Assembly (NCBI RefSeq): GCF_001679785.1
Contig: NZ_CP016286.1
Span: 620,001 to 684,000, forward strand
Direction of reading: 5' to 3'
Length of the DNA stretch: 64,000 nt
DNA from: Rhizobium leguminosarum
GTDB taxonomy: Bacteria; Pseudomonadota; Alphaproteobacteria; Rhizobiales; Rhizobiaceae
A program made the translations under genes and the position numbers. The stretch's first letter is position 1. Every line of letters starts with the position of its first letter. Below, in pieces: positions 7,797 through 16,929 of the stretch. The notes under the pieces are model-generated. The model ran no database searches and was not told the origin of the DNA. It saw only the letters and a list, made by a program, of their open reading frames with translations.

Positions 7797-8912
7797 ATGA
7801 AGCCACTTGGCATCGGTTTGATCGGCACCGGTTATATGGGCAAATGCCATGCATTGGCGTGGAATGCGGTAAAGACGGTGTTCGGTGATGTCGAGCGTCC
7901 GCGTCTCGTGCATCTGGCCGAAGCCAATGCCGGGCTTGCTGCGGCGCGTGCCGGTGAATTCGGTTTCGAGAAGGCAACGGCCGACTGGCGGGCGCTGATT
8001 GCCGACCCCGAGGTCGACGTCGTCTCCGTCACCACGCCCAATCAGTTCCACGCCGAGATGGCGATTGCAGCCCTCGAGGCCGGCAAACATGTCTGGTGCG
8101 AAAAACCGATGGCGCCGGCCTATGCCGATGCCGAGCGCATGCTGGAAACGGCGAAGAAATCAGGCAAGGTTGCCGCCCTCGGCTACAATTACATTCAGAA
8201 TCCCGTCATGCGGCATATCAGAACGCTGATCGGCGAGGGCGCCATCGGCACGGTCAATCATATCCGCGTCGAGATGGACGAGGATTTCATGGCTGATCCC
8301 GATGTCTTCTTTTATTGGAAGAGCGAGCTTTCCGCCGGCTACGGCGCGCTCGACGATTTCGCCGTGCACCCGCTGTCGCTGCTCTGGTATCTCTTCGGCC
8401 ATGTCGAGGCCGTCATAACGGATATGGTCAAACCCTATGCCGACCGCCCGCTGAGCGAGGGCGGTCGCCGTGCCGTCGAAAACCACGATGGCGCCAACGT
8501 GCTGATGCGGCTTGGCGGCGGCATCTCCGCCGTGCTGATGGCGAATCGCGCCGCCTGGGGTCGCAAGGGCCGCATTGCGCTGCAGATTTTTGGCTCGACA
8601 GGCTCGATCGTCTACGACCAGGAGCGGATGAACGAATTCGAGCTCTATCAGGCCGACGGCCGTGGCTCCGAGCAGGGCTTCCGCAAGATACTGGCGGCCC
8701 CCGCCCATCAGCCTTATGATCGGTTTATCCCGGCACCAGGCCACGGCCTCGGCTTCAACGATCTGAAGATCATCGAATGCCGTGAGCTGATCCGGGCAAT
8801 ATCACGCGAGCCGTCGTCGATCGTGACATTCGAAGACGGTCTCAGGATAGAGAAGTCGGTGCATGCCATGGCACAGTCCTTCCACGAGCGCCGCTGGATC
8901 GAGATCGGCTGA
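7797..8912 (+). CDS. iolY: Gfo/Idh/MocA-family oxidoreductase, IolY-like
   Basis: This is a 371-residue NAD(P)-dependent dehydrogenase. GLIGTGYMGKCHA (residues 7-19) is the dinucleotide-binding turn, and VWCEKPMA near residue 99 carries the family's EKP motif with its catalytic lysine; the C-terminal half is the sheet domain that binds the sugar or inositol. It starts after a strong GGAGGAG and diverges from iolR. In Sinorhizobium the gene at this position is called iolY and takes part in inositol-stereoisomer use. The exact substrate cannot be read from the sequence. It is not the main idhA, which must lie elsewhere. Confidence 0.75.
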   Translation: MKPLGIGLIGTGYMGKCHALAWNAVKTVFGDVERPRLVHLAEANAGLAAARAGEFGFEKATADWRALIADPEVDVVSVTTPNQFHAEMAIAALEAGKHVWCEKPMAPAYADAERMLETAKKSGKVAALGYNYIQNPVMRHIRTLIGEGAIGTVNHIRVEMDEDFMADPDVFFYWKSELSAGYGALDDFAVHPLSLLWYLFGHVEAVITDMVKPYADRPLSEGGRRAVENHDGANVLMRLGGGISAVLMANRAAWGRKGRIALQIFGSTGSIVYDQERMNEFELYQADGRGSEQGFRKILAAPAHQPYDRFIPAPGHGLGFNDLKIIECRELIRAISREPSSIVTFEDGLRIEKSVHAMAQSFHERRWIEIG

Positions 8913-8999
8913 ATGTAAGAGGCCGCTTTCCGTTGACGGGGCGTGGGGTAGGGAATAGGCCTTGGCGTGGGCGTCGGGCGCAGCTTCAGGAGTGAGATC

Positions 9000-10217
9000 G
9001 TGACGGATAGACTGGTGATCATCGGCGCGGGACAGGCCGGTTTCGCATTGGCAGCCAAGCTGCGTGCGTTGAAGGATACGCGCCCGATCACCCTCATCGG
9101 CGCAGAGGACGTCGCTCCCTATCAGCGCCCGCCGCTTTCGAAGAAATACCTGCTCGGCGAAATGGCTTTCGACCGCCTTCTGTTCCGCGCCGAGCACTGG
9201 TATGCGGACAATGACGTCGATCTTCGCCTTTCGACCTGGGCCGAGCAGATCAAGCCGGACAGTAAGCAGGTTCTGCTGCAGGACGGCTCCGTTCTTGATT
9301 ACGGCACGCTGGCGCTCGCCACCGGCTCGACGCCACGCCGGCTGCCGGCCGCAATCGGCGGCGATCTCGAAGGCGTCTATGTCGCACGCGACAAGCGCGA
9401 TGCCGATCTGCTCGCTGAGGAGATGCGCCCCGGTCGCCGCGTCCTCATCATCGGCGGCGGTTATATCGGTCTCGAGGCGGCGGCCGTTGCCCGCCATCGC
9501 GGCCTGGAAGTCACCGTCATTGAGATGGCCGACCGCATCCTGCAGCGCGTCGCGGCGAAGGAGACCGCCGACATCATGCGCGTGATCCACGAGGCCCATG
9601 ACGTGGTGATCCGTGAGAAGACAGGGCTCAAGCATCTGATCGGCAAGGATGGCCGCGTCACCGGCGCCGCACTTTCCGACGGATCGGTCATCGACATCGA
9701 TTTCGCCGTCGTCGGCATCGGCGTCGCCCCGAACGATCAGCTTGCCAAGGAAGCCGACCTCGAAGTCGCCAACGGCATTGTCGTCGACGAATTCGCCCGC
9801 ACCTCCGATCCGGCGATCTTTGCGGCTGGCGATTGCGCCGCACTTCCCTGGCAGGGCGGACGCATCAGGCTCGAATCGGTGCAGAACGCCGTCGACCAGG
9901 CCGAAGCGGCGGCAGCCGTCATCGCCGGCGGCAGCGAACCCTATGATCCGAAGCCGTGGTTCTGGTCCGACCAGTATGACGTCAAGCTGCAGATCGCCGG
10001 CTTCAATCTTGGTTATGACGAGACGCTGCTGCGCCCCGGCGCCCGCGAAGGCGCCCATTCGATCTGGTACTTCAGGGAAGGCCGGCTGATTGCCGTCGAT
10101 GCGATCAACGACGCGAAGGCCTATGTGACCGGCAAAAAACTGCTGGAATCCGGGACCAATCCCGATAAATCGATTCTCGCCGACCCTTCTGCCGACCTCA
10201 AGAGCCTGCTCAGCTGA
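9000..10217 (+). CDS. FAD-dependent ferredoxin/rubredoxin-type reductase
   Basis: A 405-residue flavoprotein has the classic double Rossmann layout: IIGAGQAGFALAAKLR near the N-terminus for FAD, IIGGGYIGLEAAAVA around residue 152 for NAD(P)H, VFAAGDCA-like FAAGDCAALP for the flavin ring, and a C-terminal reductase domain. This is the architecture of putidaredoxin and rubredoxin reductases. I prefer the GTG at 9000 because AGGAG lies seven bases upstream; an earlier GTG at 8967 is possible. No partner ferredoxin or P450 gene is nearby, so its electron acceptor is unknown. Confidence 0.85.
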   Translation: MTDRLVIIGAGQAGFALAAKLRALKDTRPITLIGAEDVAPYQRPPLSKKYLLGEMAFDRLLFRAEHWYADNDVDLRLSTWAEQIKPDSKQVLLQDGSVLDYGTLALATGSTPRRLPAAIGGDLEGVYVARDKRDADLLAEEMRPGRRVLIIGGGYIGLEAAAVARHRGLEVTVIEMADRILQRVAAKETADIMRVIHEAHDVVIREKTGLKHLIGKDGRVTGAALSDGSVIDIDFAVVGIGVAPNDQLAKEADLEVANGIVVDEFARTSDPAIFAAGDCAALPWQGGRIRLESVQNAVDQAEAAAAVIAGGSEPYDPKPWFWSDQYDVKLQIAGFNLGYDETLLRPGAREGAHSIWYFREGRLIAVDAINDAKAYVTGKKLLESGTNPDKSILADPSADLKSLLS

Positions 10218-10347
10218 GTTCGGCTTCTTCATCGAAGAGAACGAAGCGCGATCAAATTCCGCGGATTTCGTCAGGAAATGCGGTTGTTTGCGTAACCGGC
10301 TGAATTGCAGCTCGCTGCATTTCTTCTGGTGAAAACTCAAAAAACCC

Positions 10348-10376
10348 TTGCATTCACAGACCGGTCACCATAGTTA
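10348..10376 (+). promoter_or_regulatory. Probable promoter of tRNA-Ser
   Basis: TTGCAT at 10348-10353 and TAGTTA at 10371-10376 are separated by 17 bases and end ten bases before the tRNA. The -35 is a fair match and the -10 a moderate match to the housekeeping consensus. Confidence 0.4.
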
Positions 10377-10385
10377 GGCCGCACC

Positions 10386-10476
10386 GGAGAGGTGGCCGAG
10401 TGGTCGAAGGCGCTCCCCTGCTAAGGGAGTATACGTCAAAAGCGTATCGTGGGTTCGAATCCCATCTTCTCCGCCA
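10386..10476 (+). tRNA. tRNA-Ser (anticodon GCU)
   Basis: The sequence folds as a class II tRNA. GGAGAGG (10386-10392) pairs with CTTCTCC (10466-10472), with one G-U pair. The anticodon arm has GCT at 10420-10422 within the loop CTGCTAA, a long variable arm follows, the T-loop is GGTTCGAATCCC, and a G discriminator plus an encoded CCA end at 10476. GCU reads the serine codons AGC and AGU. The IS630 element begins 67 bp downstream and does not touch the gene. Confidence 0.95.
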
Positions 10477-10575
10477 TTCCGATTTCCTGAGCGTGCGTCG
10501 ATCGTTAGTTTCTGGCTGGGAATCATGTTCGCTTAGTCGGCTAGTACCACGCCACAGAGATTATGACGGTTTGTC

Positions 10576-10860
10576 TTATCGTAGAATTGGCAGGGCTTCT
10601 GGTGGGATGAGAAGTTGGATGCTGCGTGCGGCGCCTGGCACGCGAGATATAAAACCCGCCTTCTCGAGGGTCAGCACCATCTGGTGAACAGACGGAGCCG
10701 TAACGCCGAAGTGGCGACGCATGTCGGCTTCGGCCGGAGGCTGTTTGAAGATGCGGCTGTAGGCGTAGATGAAGGCCAGGTACTGGCCTTGGATCTGCGT
10801 AAGGCCCCGTCTTGCCGTTGCGGCTTGCGGGTCAAGTGAGGGACTCATTTTGGGATTCAT
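10576..10860 (-). CDS. LexA-like helix-turn-helix passenger protein of the IS630 element
   Basis: This 94-residue protein lies inside the insertion sequence. Residues about 20-85 resemble the N-terminal winged helix-turn-helix of LexA: LTQIQGQYLAFIYAYSR, then PPAEADMRRHFGVTAPSVHQ, then LEKAGFISRVPG. There is no peptidase domain and no room for one. I start it at the ATG at 10860, which has GGAG six bases upstream; a GTG four codons earlier is also possible. It diverges from the transposase gene with only 28 bp between start codons, so it could repress or tune transposase expression. That role is inferred. Confidence 0.7.
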   Translation of the reverse strand: MNPKMSPSLDPQAATARRGLTQIQGQYLAFIYAYSRIFKQPPAEADMRRHFGVTAPSVHQMVLTLEKAGFISRVPGAARSIQLLIPPEALPILR

Positions 10861-10888
10861 CTGCGTCTCCACGCTGAAGGAGGTGTCG

Positions 10889-12004
10889 ATGAATATAAAG
10901 TTTCACATAGAGCTTAGCCAATCGGAACGTGACCAACTGGCCGCTTTGTTGAGCGGGGGGTGCCACAGGTCGCGCAAGATCAAGCGCGCCCAGATCCTGG
11001 TCGCAGCGAACGAAGGCTTCAGCGACGAGGTGATCGCGGCAACCTTGAACGTCAGCGGATCGACGATTTACCGGACCAAACGCCGGTTTGTGGAAGCCAA
11101 TCTGGAAGGGGCGCTCAGCGAAGAACCGCGCCCGGGTGTTGAGCGCAAGCTATCGAGCAAGGAGGAGGCGCTGTTGGTAGCGACCGCCTGCTCAAAGCCG
11201 CCGCCCGGGCGAGCCCGCTGGACCCTGGAGCTTCTGGCAGATGAGATGGTCCGGCTCACCGATCATGACCAGTTGTCCTCGGAGACCGTGCGTCGCCGGC
11301 TGGCTGAGAACCATCTCAAGCCTTGGCGCAAAGACATGTGGTGCATCCCAAAGATCGATGGGGAATACGTCGCGCGCATGGAGGATGTTCTCGACCTCTA
11401 CGCAGAAACGCCTGATCCACAAAGGCCCGTGGTCTGCTTCGACGAGAGCCCGACCCAACTCATCGGCGAAGTGCGCGAGCCCATTGCGGCCAAGCCTGGC
11501 CAGCTTGAACGCTACGATTGCGAGTATCGCCGAAACGGCACGGTCAATCTGTTTGTCTTCATGGACGCCCACCGGCCCTGGCGCAGGGTGAAGGTCACCG
11601 ATCGGCGAACCAACCAAGACTTCGCCGAGTGCATGCGCGAACTGGTCGACGTCGATTATCCCGACGCGCCGATCATCCGCGTGGTGATGGACAACCTCTC
11701 CACTCATTCCGCCGGGGCGCTTTACGACGCATTTCCCGCCCCGCAAGCTCGAAGGGTGCTGAAGCGACTGGAGTTCCACCACACGCCCAAGCACGCCAGT
11801 TGGCTCAACATGGTCGAGATCGAGATCGGTGTCCTGCGTAGCCAATGCCTCGACCGTCGTATCGACAACAAAGACACCATAATCGCCGAAGTCGCAGCCT
11901 GGGAGCAGCAACGCAACGCCCACGGCGCAAAGATCCAATGGATGTTCACAACCGAAAATGCCCGCAAAAAGCTCCGTAAAGCTTACCCCGTCAAAGAGTC
12001 ATAA
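10889..12004 (+). CDS. IS630-family transposase
   Basis: The 371-residue protein has an N-terminal pair of helix-turn-helix regions (RSRKIKRAQILVAANEGFS, then DEVIAATLNVSGSTIYR) and a DDE superfamily 3 domain. The first aspartate is in VVCFDESPTQ, the second in IRVVMDNLSTHS, and the glutamate in HASWLNMVEIEIG. The ATG at 10889 follows GAAGGAGG, giving a clear start. The frame is unbroken and ends 17 bp before the outer end of the right inverted repeat, so the element may still be able to move. Confidence 0.93.
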   Translation: MNIKFHIELSQSERDQLAALLSGGCHRSRKIKRAQILVAANEGFSDEVIAATLNVSGSTIYRTKRRFVEANLEGALSEEPRPGVERKLSSKEEALLVATACSKPPPGRARWTLELLADEMVRLTDHDQLSSETVRRRLAENHLKPWRKDMWCIPKIDGEYVARMEDVLDLYAETPDPQRPVVCFDESPTQLIGEVREPIAAKPGQLERYDCEYRRNGTVNLFVFMDAHRPWRRVKVTDRRTNQDFAECMRELVDVDYPDAPIIRVVMDNLSTHSAGALYDAFPAPQARRVLKRLEFHHTPKHASWLNMVEIEIGVLRSQCLDRRIDNKDTIIAEVAAWEQQRNAHGAKIQWMFTTENARKKLRKAYPVKES

Positions 12005-12024
12005 TCTCTGTGGCGTGGTACTAG

Positions 12025-12515
12025 GCCGGGCGGCGAAAAAATCTCTCTACCCCAAGTGAGAGAATCGCCTGCGGGAATCACCTCCCGCGCTCAAGCCACT
12101 GACAGGTGGCGAAAGCGGATCGGTGCACGTCCGGTTACGCTTCCGGCAATCATGAATCCCTCGCAAGAGCCGCATTTTGTCAAAAAAGTGTCACGAATGT
12201 GTCGCAAAGCGCATGTCCAAATCTTTGTTGGCTTGACCTAAGCCTCCGCAAAATCAGGGTTTTCTTAACGAAGCATAAAGGAAATCGAGGTCGGTTGCCC
12301 GACTTGTGTCCTTTTAGCAACAGAATGTCGGGAAGGCTCCTTCAAATCCCCCGTCCGAGTAAGTTGGTGATTGCGTGACGGCTTCCGTCTTGTATTTTCA
12401 ACGTCGGAAGCAAGGGCGACTGATCGTCCACTTCTTGAAACACGGGGATGGGGCAGGGAACGCTGCTCAGCGAAAGATCCCAAACCCGATCGAAACTTTG
12501 AATTGGAGGTCATTT
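12025..12515 (+). other. Long leader/upstream region of the porin gene
   Basis: No convincing gene lies in these 491 bp between the IS630 element and the porin start. Short open frames here lack ribosome binding sites and family features. Rhizobial porin genes often have long leaders, and this stretch probably carries the promoter and leader, but I see no promoter good enough to name. TTGGAGG ends nine bases upstream of the porin ATG. The insertion 490 bp away may have changed upstream control. Confidence 0.4.
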
Positions 12516-13577
12516 ATGAACATCAAGAGCCTTCTTCTCGGCTCCGCTGCTGCTCTCGCAGTAGTTTCCGGTGCTCAGGCTGCTGACGCTATCGTTGCTG
12601 CCGAGCCGGAACCGGTTGAATATGTTCGCGTCTGCGACGCTTACGGCACCGGCTACTTCTACATCCCGGGCACCGAAACCTGCCTCAAGATCAACGGTTA
12701 CATCCGTTTCCAGGTCAACGTTGGCGACAACCCAGGTGGTGACAACGACTCTGATTGGGATGCAGTAACCCGCGGTCAGGTTCAGTTCACGGCCAAGAGC
12801 GACACCGAGTATGGTCCGCTGACCGGCGTCATCGTCATGCAGTTCAATGCTGACAATGCCTCCGACCAGGAAGCTCACCTCGACTCCGCATACCTCGACG
12901 TCGCGGGCTTCCGCGCCGGTCTGTTCTACAGCTGGTGGGACGATGGTCTCTCCGGTGAAACCGACGACATCGGCTCGGTCGAAACACTGCATAACTCCAT
13001 CCGTTATCAGTACGAAACCGGCGACTTCTACGCTGGCATCAGCGTCGACGAACTGGAAGACGGCGTCTACCAGGGTACCGTGGATCCCGTCACCGGCGAC
13101 TTTGTTCCGGACGATGGTCCGAACAACGTTGGTGTTGCCGTTGGCATCGGCGGCAAGGCTGGTGCATTCAGCTACCAGGTCACTGCTGGCTACGACGTCG
13201 ACAATGAAGACGGTGCTGTCCGTGCAATGGGTACGGTTGACATCGGTCCCGGCACGCTCGGCCTCGCTGGCGTATACTCCTCCGGCCCGAACTCCTACTA
13301 CTCTGCAGCTGAATGGGCTGTTGCTGCCGAATACGCTATCAAGGCAACCGACAAGCTGAAGATCACCCCGGGCGTTCAGTACTACGGCAACTACTTCGGC
13401 GGCGGCAAGGAAGTTTCGGAAGACTTCGACGGTCTCGGCGATGCTTGGAAGGTCGGTCTGACGGTTGACTACCAGATCGTCGACAACTTCTACGCCAAGG
13501 CTTCGGTTCAGTACCTCGATCCGCAAGATGGCGAAGACTCCACTTCGGGCTATTTCCGCCTGCAGCGTGCGTTCTAA
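12516..13577 (+). CDS. ropA: Outer-membrane porin, RopA type
   Basis: The 353-residue precursor starts with a clean signal peptide (MNIKSLLLGSAAALAVVSGA, cleaved after AQA at about residue 22). The mature part begins with acidic residues and the rhizobial porin motif EYVRVCDAYGTGYFYIPGTE, with two cysteines that flank the loop (CDAYG and ETCLKING), followed by GYIRFQV. The rest is an alternating beta-strand pattern ending in YFRLQRAF, with the terminal phenylalanine needed for outer-membrane assembly. Highly biased codon use (TTC, GGT, CGT) fits an abundant protein. A strong terminator follows. Rhizobia often have several paralogues, so the exact letter is uncertain. Confidence 0.9.
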   Translation: MNIKSLLLGSAAALAVVSGAQAADAIVAAEPEPVEYVRVCDAYGTGYFYIPGTETCLKINGYIRFQVNVGDNPGGDNDSDWDAVTRGQVQFTAKSDTEYGPLTGVIVMQFNADNASDQEAHLDSAYLDVAGFRAGLFYSWWDDGLSGETDDIGSVETLHNSIRYQYETGDFYAGISVDELEDGVYQGTVDPVTGDFVPDDGPNNVGVAVGIGGKAGAFSYQVTAGYDVDNEDGAVRAMGTVDIGPGTLGLAGVYSSGPNSYYSAAEWAVAAEYAIKATDKLKITPGVQYYGNYFGGGKEVSEDFDGLGDAWKVGLTVDYQIVDNFYAKASVQYLDPQDGEDSTSGYFRLQRAF

Positions 13578-13602
13578 TCTGATCTGACTTCGGTCAATCA
13601 GG

Positions 13603-13632
13603 AAAGCCCGGCTCTCGAGCCGGGCTTTTTGT
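13603..13632 (+). terminator. Rho-independent terminator of the porin gene
   Basis: AAAGCCCGGCT, a CTCG loop and AGCCGGGCTTT make a perfect 11-bp stem that runs into five T residues, 25 bp after the porin stop codon. Confidence 0.9.
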
Positions 13633-13677
13633 ATTTGGACGAATGGCCCATTGTACCAGCTGACCAATTTCCTGAGG

Positions 13678-14574
13678 TTATCGGCAGGTGGCGAGAAAAG
13701 CTCGAATTGTCGTGGGGATATTGCCGAGATGCAGGAGCGGGGCATGTCCTTGTCCTTCGGCAGCATGAAGGATCAGCCGCGAATGCCGCCGTGCCATTTC
13801 GCCGGCGGTTTCCTGTGAAAGCAGCGACGTATTTTCACCGCGGATCAGCATGAGCGGCAACCGGCTCAGGCTTTCGAACTGCCCCCAGAGATCAGGCAAT
13901 GGCTGGCTGAAATCGATCGATTTCAGTGCCTCTGCGATCGCCGGGTCGAAGTCGGCGACCGGCCGTCCACCGATATCGCGATAAAGGGCAAGCGCCATCT
14001 CGCGCCAATCTCCCTCTGCAAGCGCGGCAAACGACGCGCCATGATTTTCCTTCAATATACAGGCCGCCTCGTTCCAGTCCGCCGGGTTCCTGCCGCTGTT
14101 GAGGTAATCGCGGATCCGCGCCAGCCCCTCAGCCTCTAGCACAGGCCCGATGTCGTTGAGGATGACGGCTTCGAGAAGATCCGGCCGTGTCGCGGCGATC
14201 AGATGCAGGATCAGCCCGCCCCGCGACGTGCCGACGAAGATCGCCCGCTCGATACCGAACGTCGCGCAGGCGGCAAGGACGTCGCCGGTCTCGATGGCGA
14301 GATTGTAGTTCGCCTTGTTCTCATCCCATGCTGAGTTTCCCCGTCCGCGCGAATCGAGCGCAATCACCCTGCGCGGCATTGTTGTGTCCCGGGAGAGAAG
14401 CAGCGCAAGCGGATGAAAATCCCGCGTATTGCGGGTCAGGCCGGGTAGGCAGATCACCGGCAGCCATCCGGCGGTTGCCGCCTGGTCGGGTTGGTAGTCG
14501 CGGGCATAAAGCCTCAACCCATCAGAAGAAGTATAAAATCGTTCCTGGAAACCGTCTGCATCCGTATCCGGCAT
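13678..14574 (-). CDS. Alpha/beta-hydrolase
   Basis: This 298-residue cytosolic hydrolase shows CLPGLTRNTRDF (about 42-53) in place of the oxyanion HG region, IALDSRGRGNS (71-81), and the nucleophile elbow VGTSRGG with Ser117. The acid and histidine probably lie in the C-terminal part, where EGQGHAPLLH supplies the histidine. Residues of the cap domain lie between. The substrate is not evident; similar proteins are esterases or lactonases. It converges on the porin gene and is followed upstream by the lytic transglycosylase gene in the same direction, 65 bp away. Confidence 0.75.
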   Translation of the reverse strand: MPDTDADGFQERFYTSSDGLRLYARDYQPDQAATAGWLPVICLPGLTRNTRDFHPLALLLSRDTTMPRRVIALDSRGRGNSAWDENKANYNLAIETGDVLAACATFGIERAIFVGTSRGGLILHLIAATRPDLLEAVILNDIGPVLEAEGLARIRDYLNSGRNPADWNEAACILKENHGASFAALAEGDWREMALALYRDIGGRPVADFDPAIAEALKSIDFSQPLPDLWGQFESLSRLPLMLIRGENTSLLSQETAGEMARRHSRLILHAAEGQGHAPLLHLGNIPTTIRAFLATCR

Positions 14575-14639
14575 CGCATCCCTCGAGACCTGTTTGATCC
14601 CGAAGATGTAGCTTGCTTTTCAAGCCTCGCCAAATGGCT

Positions 14640-16715
14640 TCAGGAGGCGCTGCGTCCGCCGATCAGGTCGCGCTCGATATCGGTGGGTTGGCCGAGACGG
14701 GCTTTATAAACTTCGTAATTCTCCATCACCCGCTGCACATAGTTGCGCGTTTCGGGGAAGGGGATGCGCTCGATCCAGTCGATGATCTCGTCGATCGGCC
14801 TGCCGCGCGGATCGCCGTAGCGGCCGATCCATTCCGGCACCCGCTTCGGCCCGGCATTATAGGCAATGAAGGTGAGGATATAGGAGCCGCCGAAGGCGTC
14901 GATCTGCTCGCCGAGATAATGGGCACCGAGTGTCGCGTTATAGCCGGCATCGGCCGTCAGCTTGTCCCTGGAGAAGGCGATGTTGTGGCGCTTAGCCACC
15001 GCCTGGGCTGTTCCCGGCAGAAGCTGCAGCAGGCCGCGCGCGTTTGCCGCCGAAACGGCGGCCGGGTTGAATGCGCTTTCCTGCCGGGCGATGGCATAGG
15101 CGAGCGCCTTGCCGGAGCCTGTTATATTGGCGCTCGCCGGGATCACGCCGACCGGAAAGGCAAGCGCTGCGACATCGATGCCGCGTCCATAGGCGATCTT
15201 GCCGATCTGCAGCGAGAGATGATGATCGCCCGATTGCTCGGCCCGTGCCGCAAGGACAGCCAATTCACCGGGGCTTTGCAGTTGATCGGCGAGCGCGAGA
15301 TAGAGAATGGCGGCCCGCCATCCATGGCCGGCGGCCTCCAGCCGGGCGATTGCCTGCACGGCTTCGCGTGCCTGGAAGCGCTGCCGGTCGGCCGTGCTCG
15401 GTGCGGGATAGGTGACATTAAGCGTCTTTCGCCCCAGTCTTTCGGCCGCGAGTTGTCCATAGAAGGTGCCGGGAAAATTCGCGGCCTTCGCATAGAATTC
15501 GCTGGATTTGCCGGGGCCTCCGGCCTCCGCTGCTCGTCCCAGCCAATACCAGGCGCGTGAAACCGAGATCGGTCCGTTTGATGTCTGGAGAATCTTGCGG
15601 AAATGTCTTTCCGCCGTTGCCGGGTCCTGGAGGCCGCGAAGCGCGTACCATCCGGCATGGAATTCAGCCTCGACGATATCCGTCGGGCTCGTTGCGGCGT
15701 AGTTTGCGACGATGCGATAGGCAGGCTTGAACTGTCCCTGGTCGACGAGACCACGGCTGATGATGCGCTGCTCGTTCCACCATTCGCCGGAATTGACGAG
15801 TTCGCTACGCTCGGGCGGCATCTGCTCCAGAAGCACAGCAGCTTCGGCATATTTGTCTTGCTTGCGCAGATATTCGATCCGCGCAAACAGCAGGCCGGCA
15901 TCGCCGCGCCATTTCGCATCGACGGCGTTGAGCAGCGCGCCGGCGTTGCCGGCTTTGGCGTCGACGGCAGCCCAGGCCGTGTAGAGCGACTGCGCCTGGC
16001 CCATGTCTCCGAAGCGCTTGGCCTGCGCCACCCGGCCGCGATACATTAGATAGTCCATCCGCGCCTTATGGTCGGCGGGCGTCAACAGCGCGGAAAACTC
16101 GATGAGGATCTTGTCCTCGGTCGCCTTGTCGAGAGCCTCTCCGCGCCAGACCTTGCGGATATATTTTGCCGCCTGCGCCTGCTTGCCTGACGCAACCAGC
16201 GCCCGGCCGAGGATGACGGCGCCCTGCATCGTCTCGGGCGCGGTATCGCCGAAGGCGGCGAGCACGGCGGAAGGGGCGGGATTTTCGTCATAGATCGCGC
16301 GTTCGGAATAGGCGCGCAGCCGCGAAAGACCCGGCCAGCTCTTGAGCTCTTGCGCGGCGCTGGCGATTTCAAAAGAAGGAACATCCTTCAATCCGGAAAC
16401 AGCGATCGCCCAGGTGAGGATATGGCGGTCGAGTGTCCCGTCGCGCATGCCGTTGCGGATCGAAAGTGCCAGCTGCGGGTCCTTGTCGGAAAGCGCGTCG
16501 AGGCCGGCTTTCAGGTCGCCGTTGACGGGCGCGATGGCCGGATTGCGCGGAATGGCGTCTGTTGTGATCGATTCCGGTATGGCTGTCCCGGGAATGAAGC
16601 CGAGTGGCTTGACGGCAGGCATGGAAGTGCTCTCACCGGGAAGCGGCGACGCAACACTGCTCCACGCGGCGGCAATGAAGCCGAAGGCGGACAGAATCAG
16701 GACAGCTTTCTTCAT
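14640..16715 (-). CDS. Soluble lytic murein transglycosylase (Slt70-like)
   Basis: The 691-residue precursor begins with a signal peptide (MKKAVLILSAFGFIAAAW) and is periplasmic. A long alpha-helical superhelix of repeats fills the middle, as in the doughnut of Slt70. The C-terminal SLT domain (about residues 530-670) has the catalytic glutamate in ARQESAFNP, then SAANARGLLQLLPGTA, and FIAYNAGPKRV. It cleaves the glycan strands of peptidoglycan to 1,6-anhydro ends. An ATG 33 bp further upstream is possible but would put a charged stretch before the signal peptide. It diverges from dapA. Confidence 0.9.
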   Translation of the reverse strand: MKKAVLILSAFGFIAAAWSSVASPLPGESTSMPAVKPLGFIPGTAIPESITTDAIPRNPAIAPVNGDLKAGLDALSDKDPQLALSIRNGMRDGTLDRHILTWAIAVSGLKDVPSFEIASAAQELKSWPGLSRLRAYSERAIYDENPAPSAVLAAFGDTAPETMQGAVILGRALVASGKQAQAAKYIRKVWRGEALDKATEDKILIEFSALLTPADHKARMDYLMYRGRVAQAKRFGDMGQAQSLYTAWAAVDAKAGNAGALLNAVDAKWRGDAGLLFARIEYLRKQDKYAEAAVLLEQMPPERSELVNSGEWWNEQRIISRGLVDQGQFKPAYRIVANYAATSPTDIVEAEFHAGWYALRGLQDPATAERHFRKILQTSNGPISVSRAWYWLGRAAEAGGPGKSSEFYAKAANFPGTFYGQLAAERLGRKTLNVTYPAPSTADRQRFQAREAVQAIARLEAAGHGWRAAILYLALADQLQSPGELAVLAARAEQSGDHHLSLQIGKIAYGRGIDVAALAFPVGVIPASANITGSGKALAYAIARQESAFNPAAVSAANARGLLQLLPGTAQAVAKRHNIAFSRDKLTADAGYNATLGAHYLGEQIDAFGGSYILTFIAYNAGPKRVPEWIGRYGDPRGRPIDEIIDWIERIPFPETRNYVQRVMENYEVYKARLGQPTDIERDLIGGRSAS

Positions 16716-16929
16716 CCGGGATCTCGCAACGAAAACACGCCCTGCCATTTGGCTAGAGGCATCTTAACGAAACCTTACCGTACCAGGTAAAATTCATTCA
16801 CATCTGCTATCGGAATTTGCCCTAAACCGAACTCTGCGCGCTTGTCGCGATGATTTCGGCGCTCTATGGTGCGCAACTCATATTCATGGAATGCGGCCGA
16901 AGCAAGGATTTGGTCGTGAGGAGCTTTGC

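Larger units (their letters stand above)
10544..12021 (+). mobile_element. IS630-family insertion sequence, complete
   Basis: The 1478-bp element is bounded by perfect inverted repeats of 24 bp (10544-10567 and 11998-12021; outer bases GTACCACGCCACAGAG). It is flanked on both sides by TA (10542-10543 and 12022-12023), the target duplication typical of IS630/Tc1-mariner transposition; the next base on each side also happens to match. Inside are a transposase gene with an intact DDE domain and a divergent small gene with a LexA-like helix-turn-helix. Intact ends and frames point to a recent insertion. It separates tRNA-Ser from the porin region. Confidence 0.93.

Noticed and set aside
10386..10543. 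tRNA-Ser as attachment site of an integrated island
   Set aside because: No integrase gene is near and no duplicate of the tRNA 3' end is seen within the window; the neighbouring element is a simple IS630 insertion at TA.
12056..12378. Short open frames upstream of the porin gene
   Set aside because: No ribosome binding sites and no recognisable domain; the stretch is more likely leader and promoter DNA.
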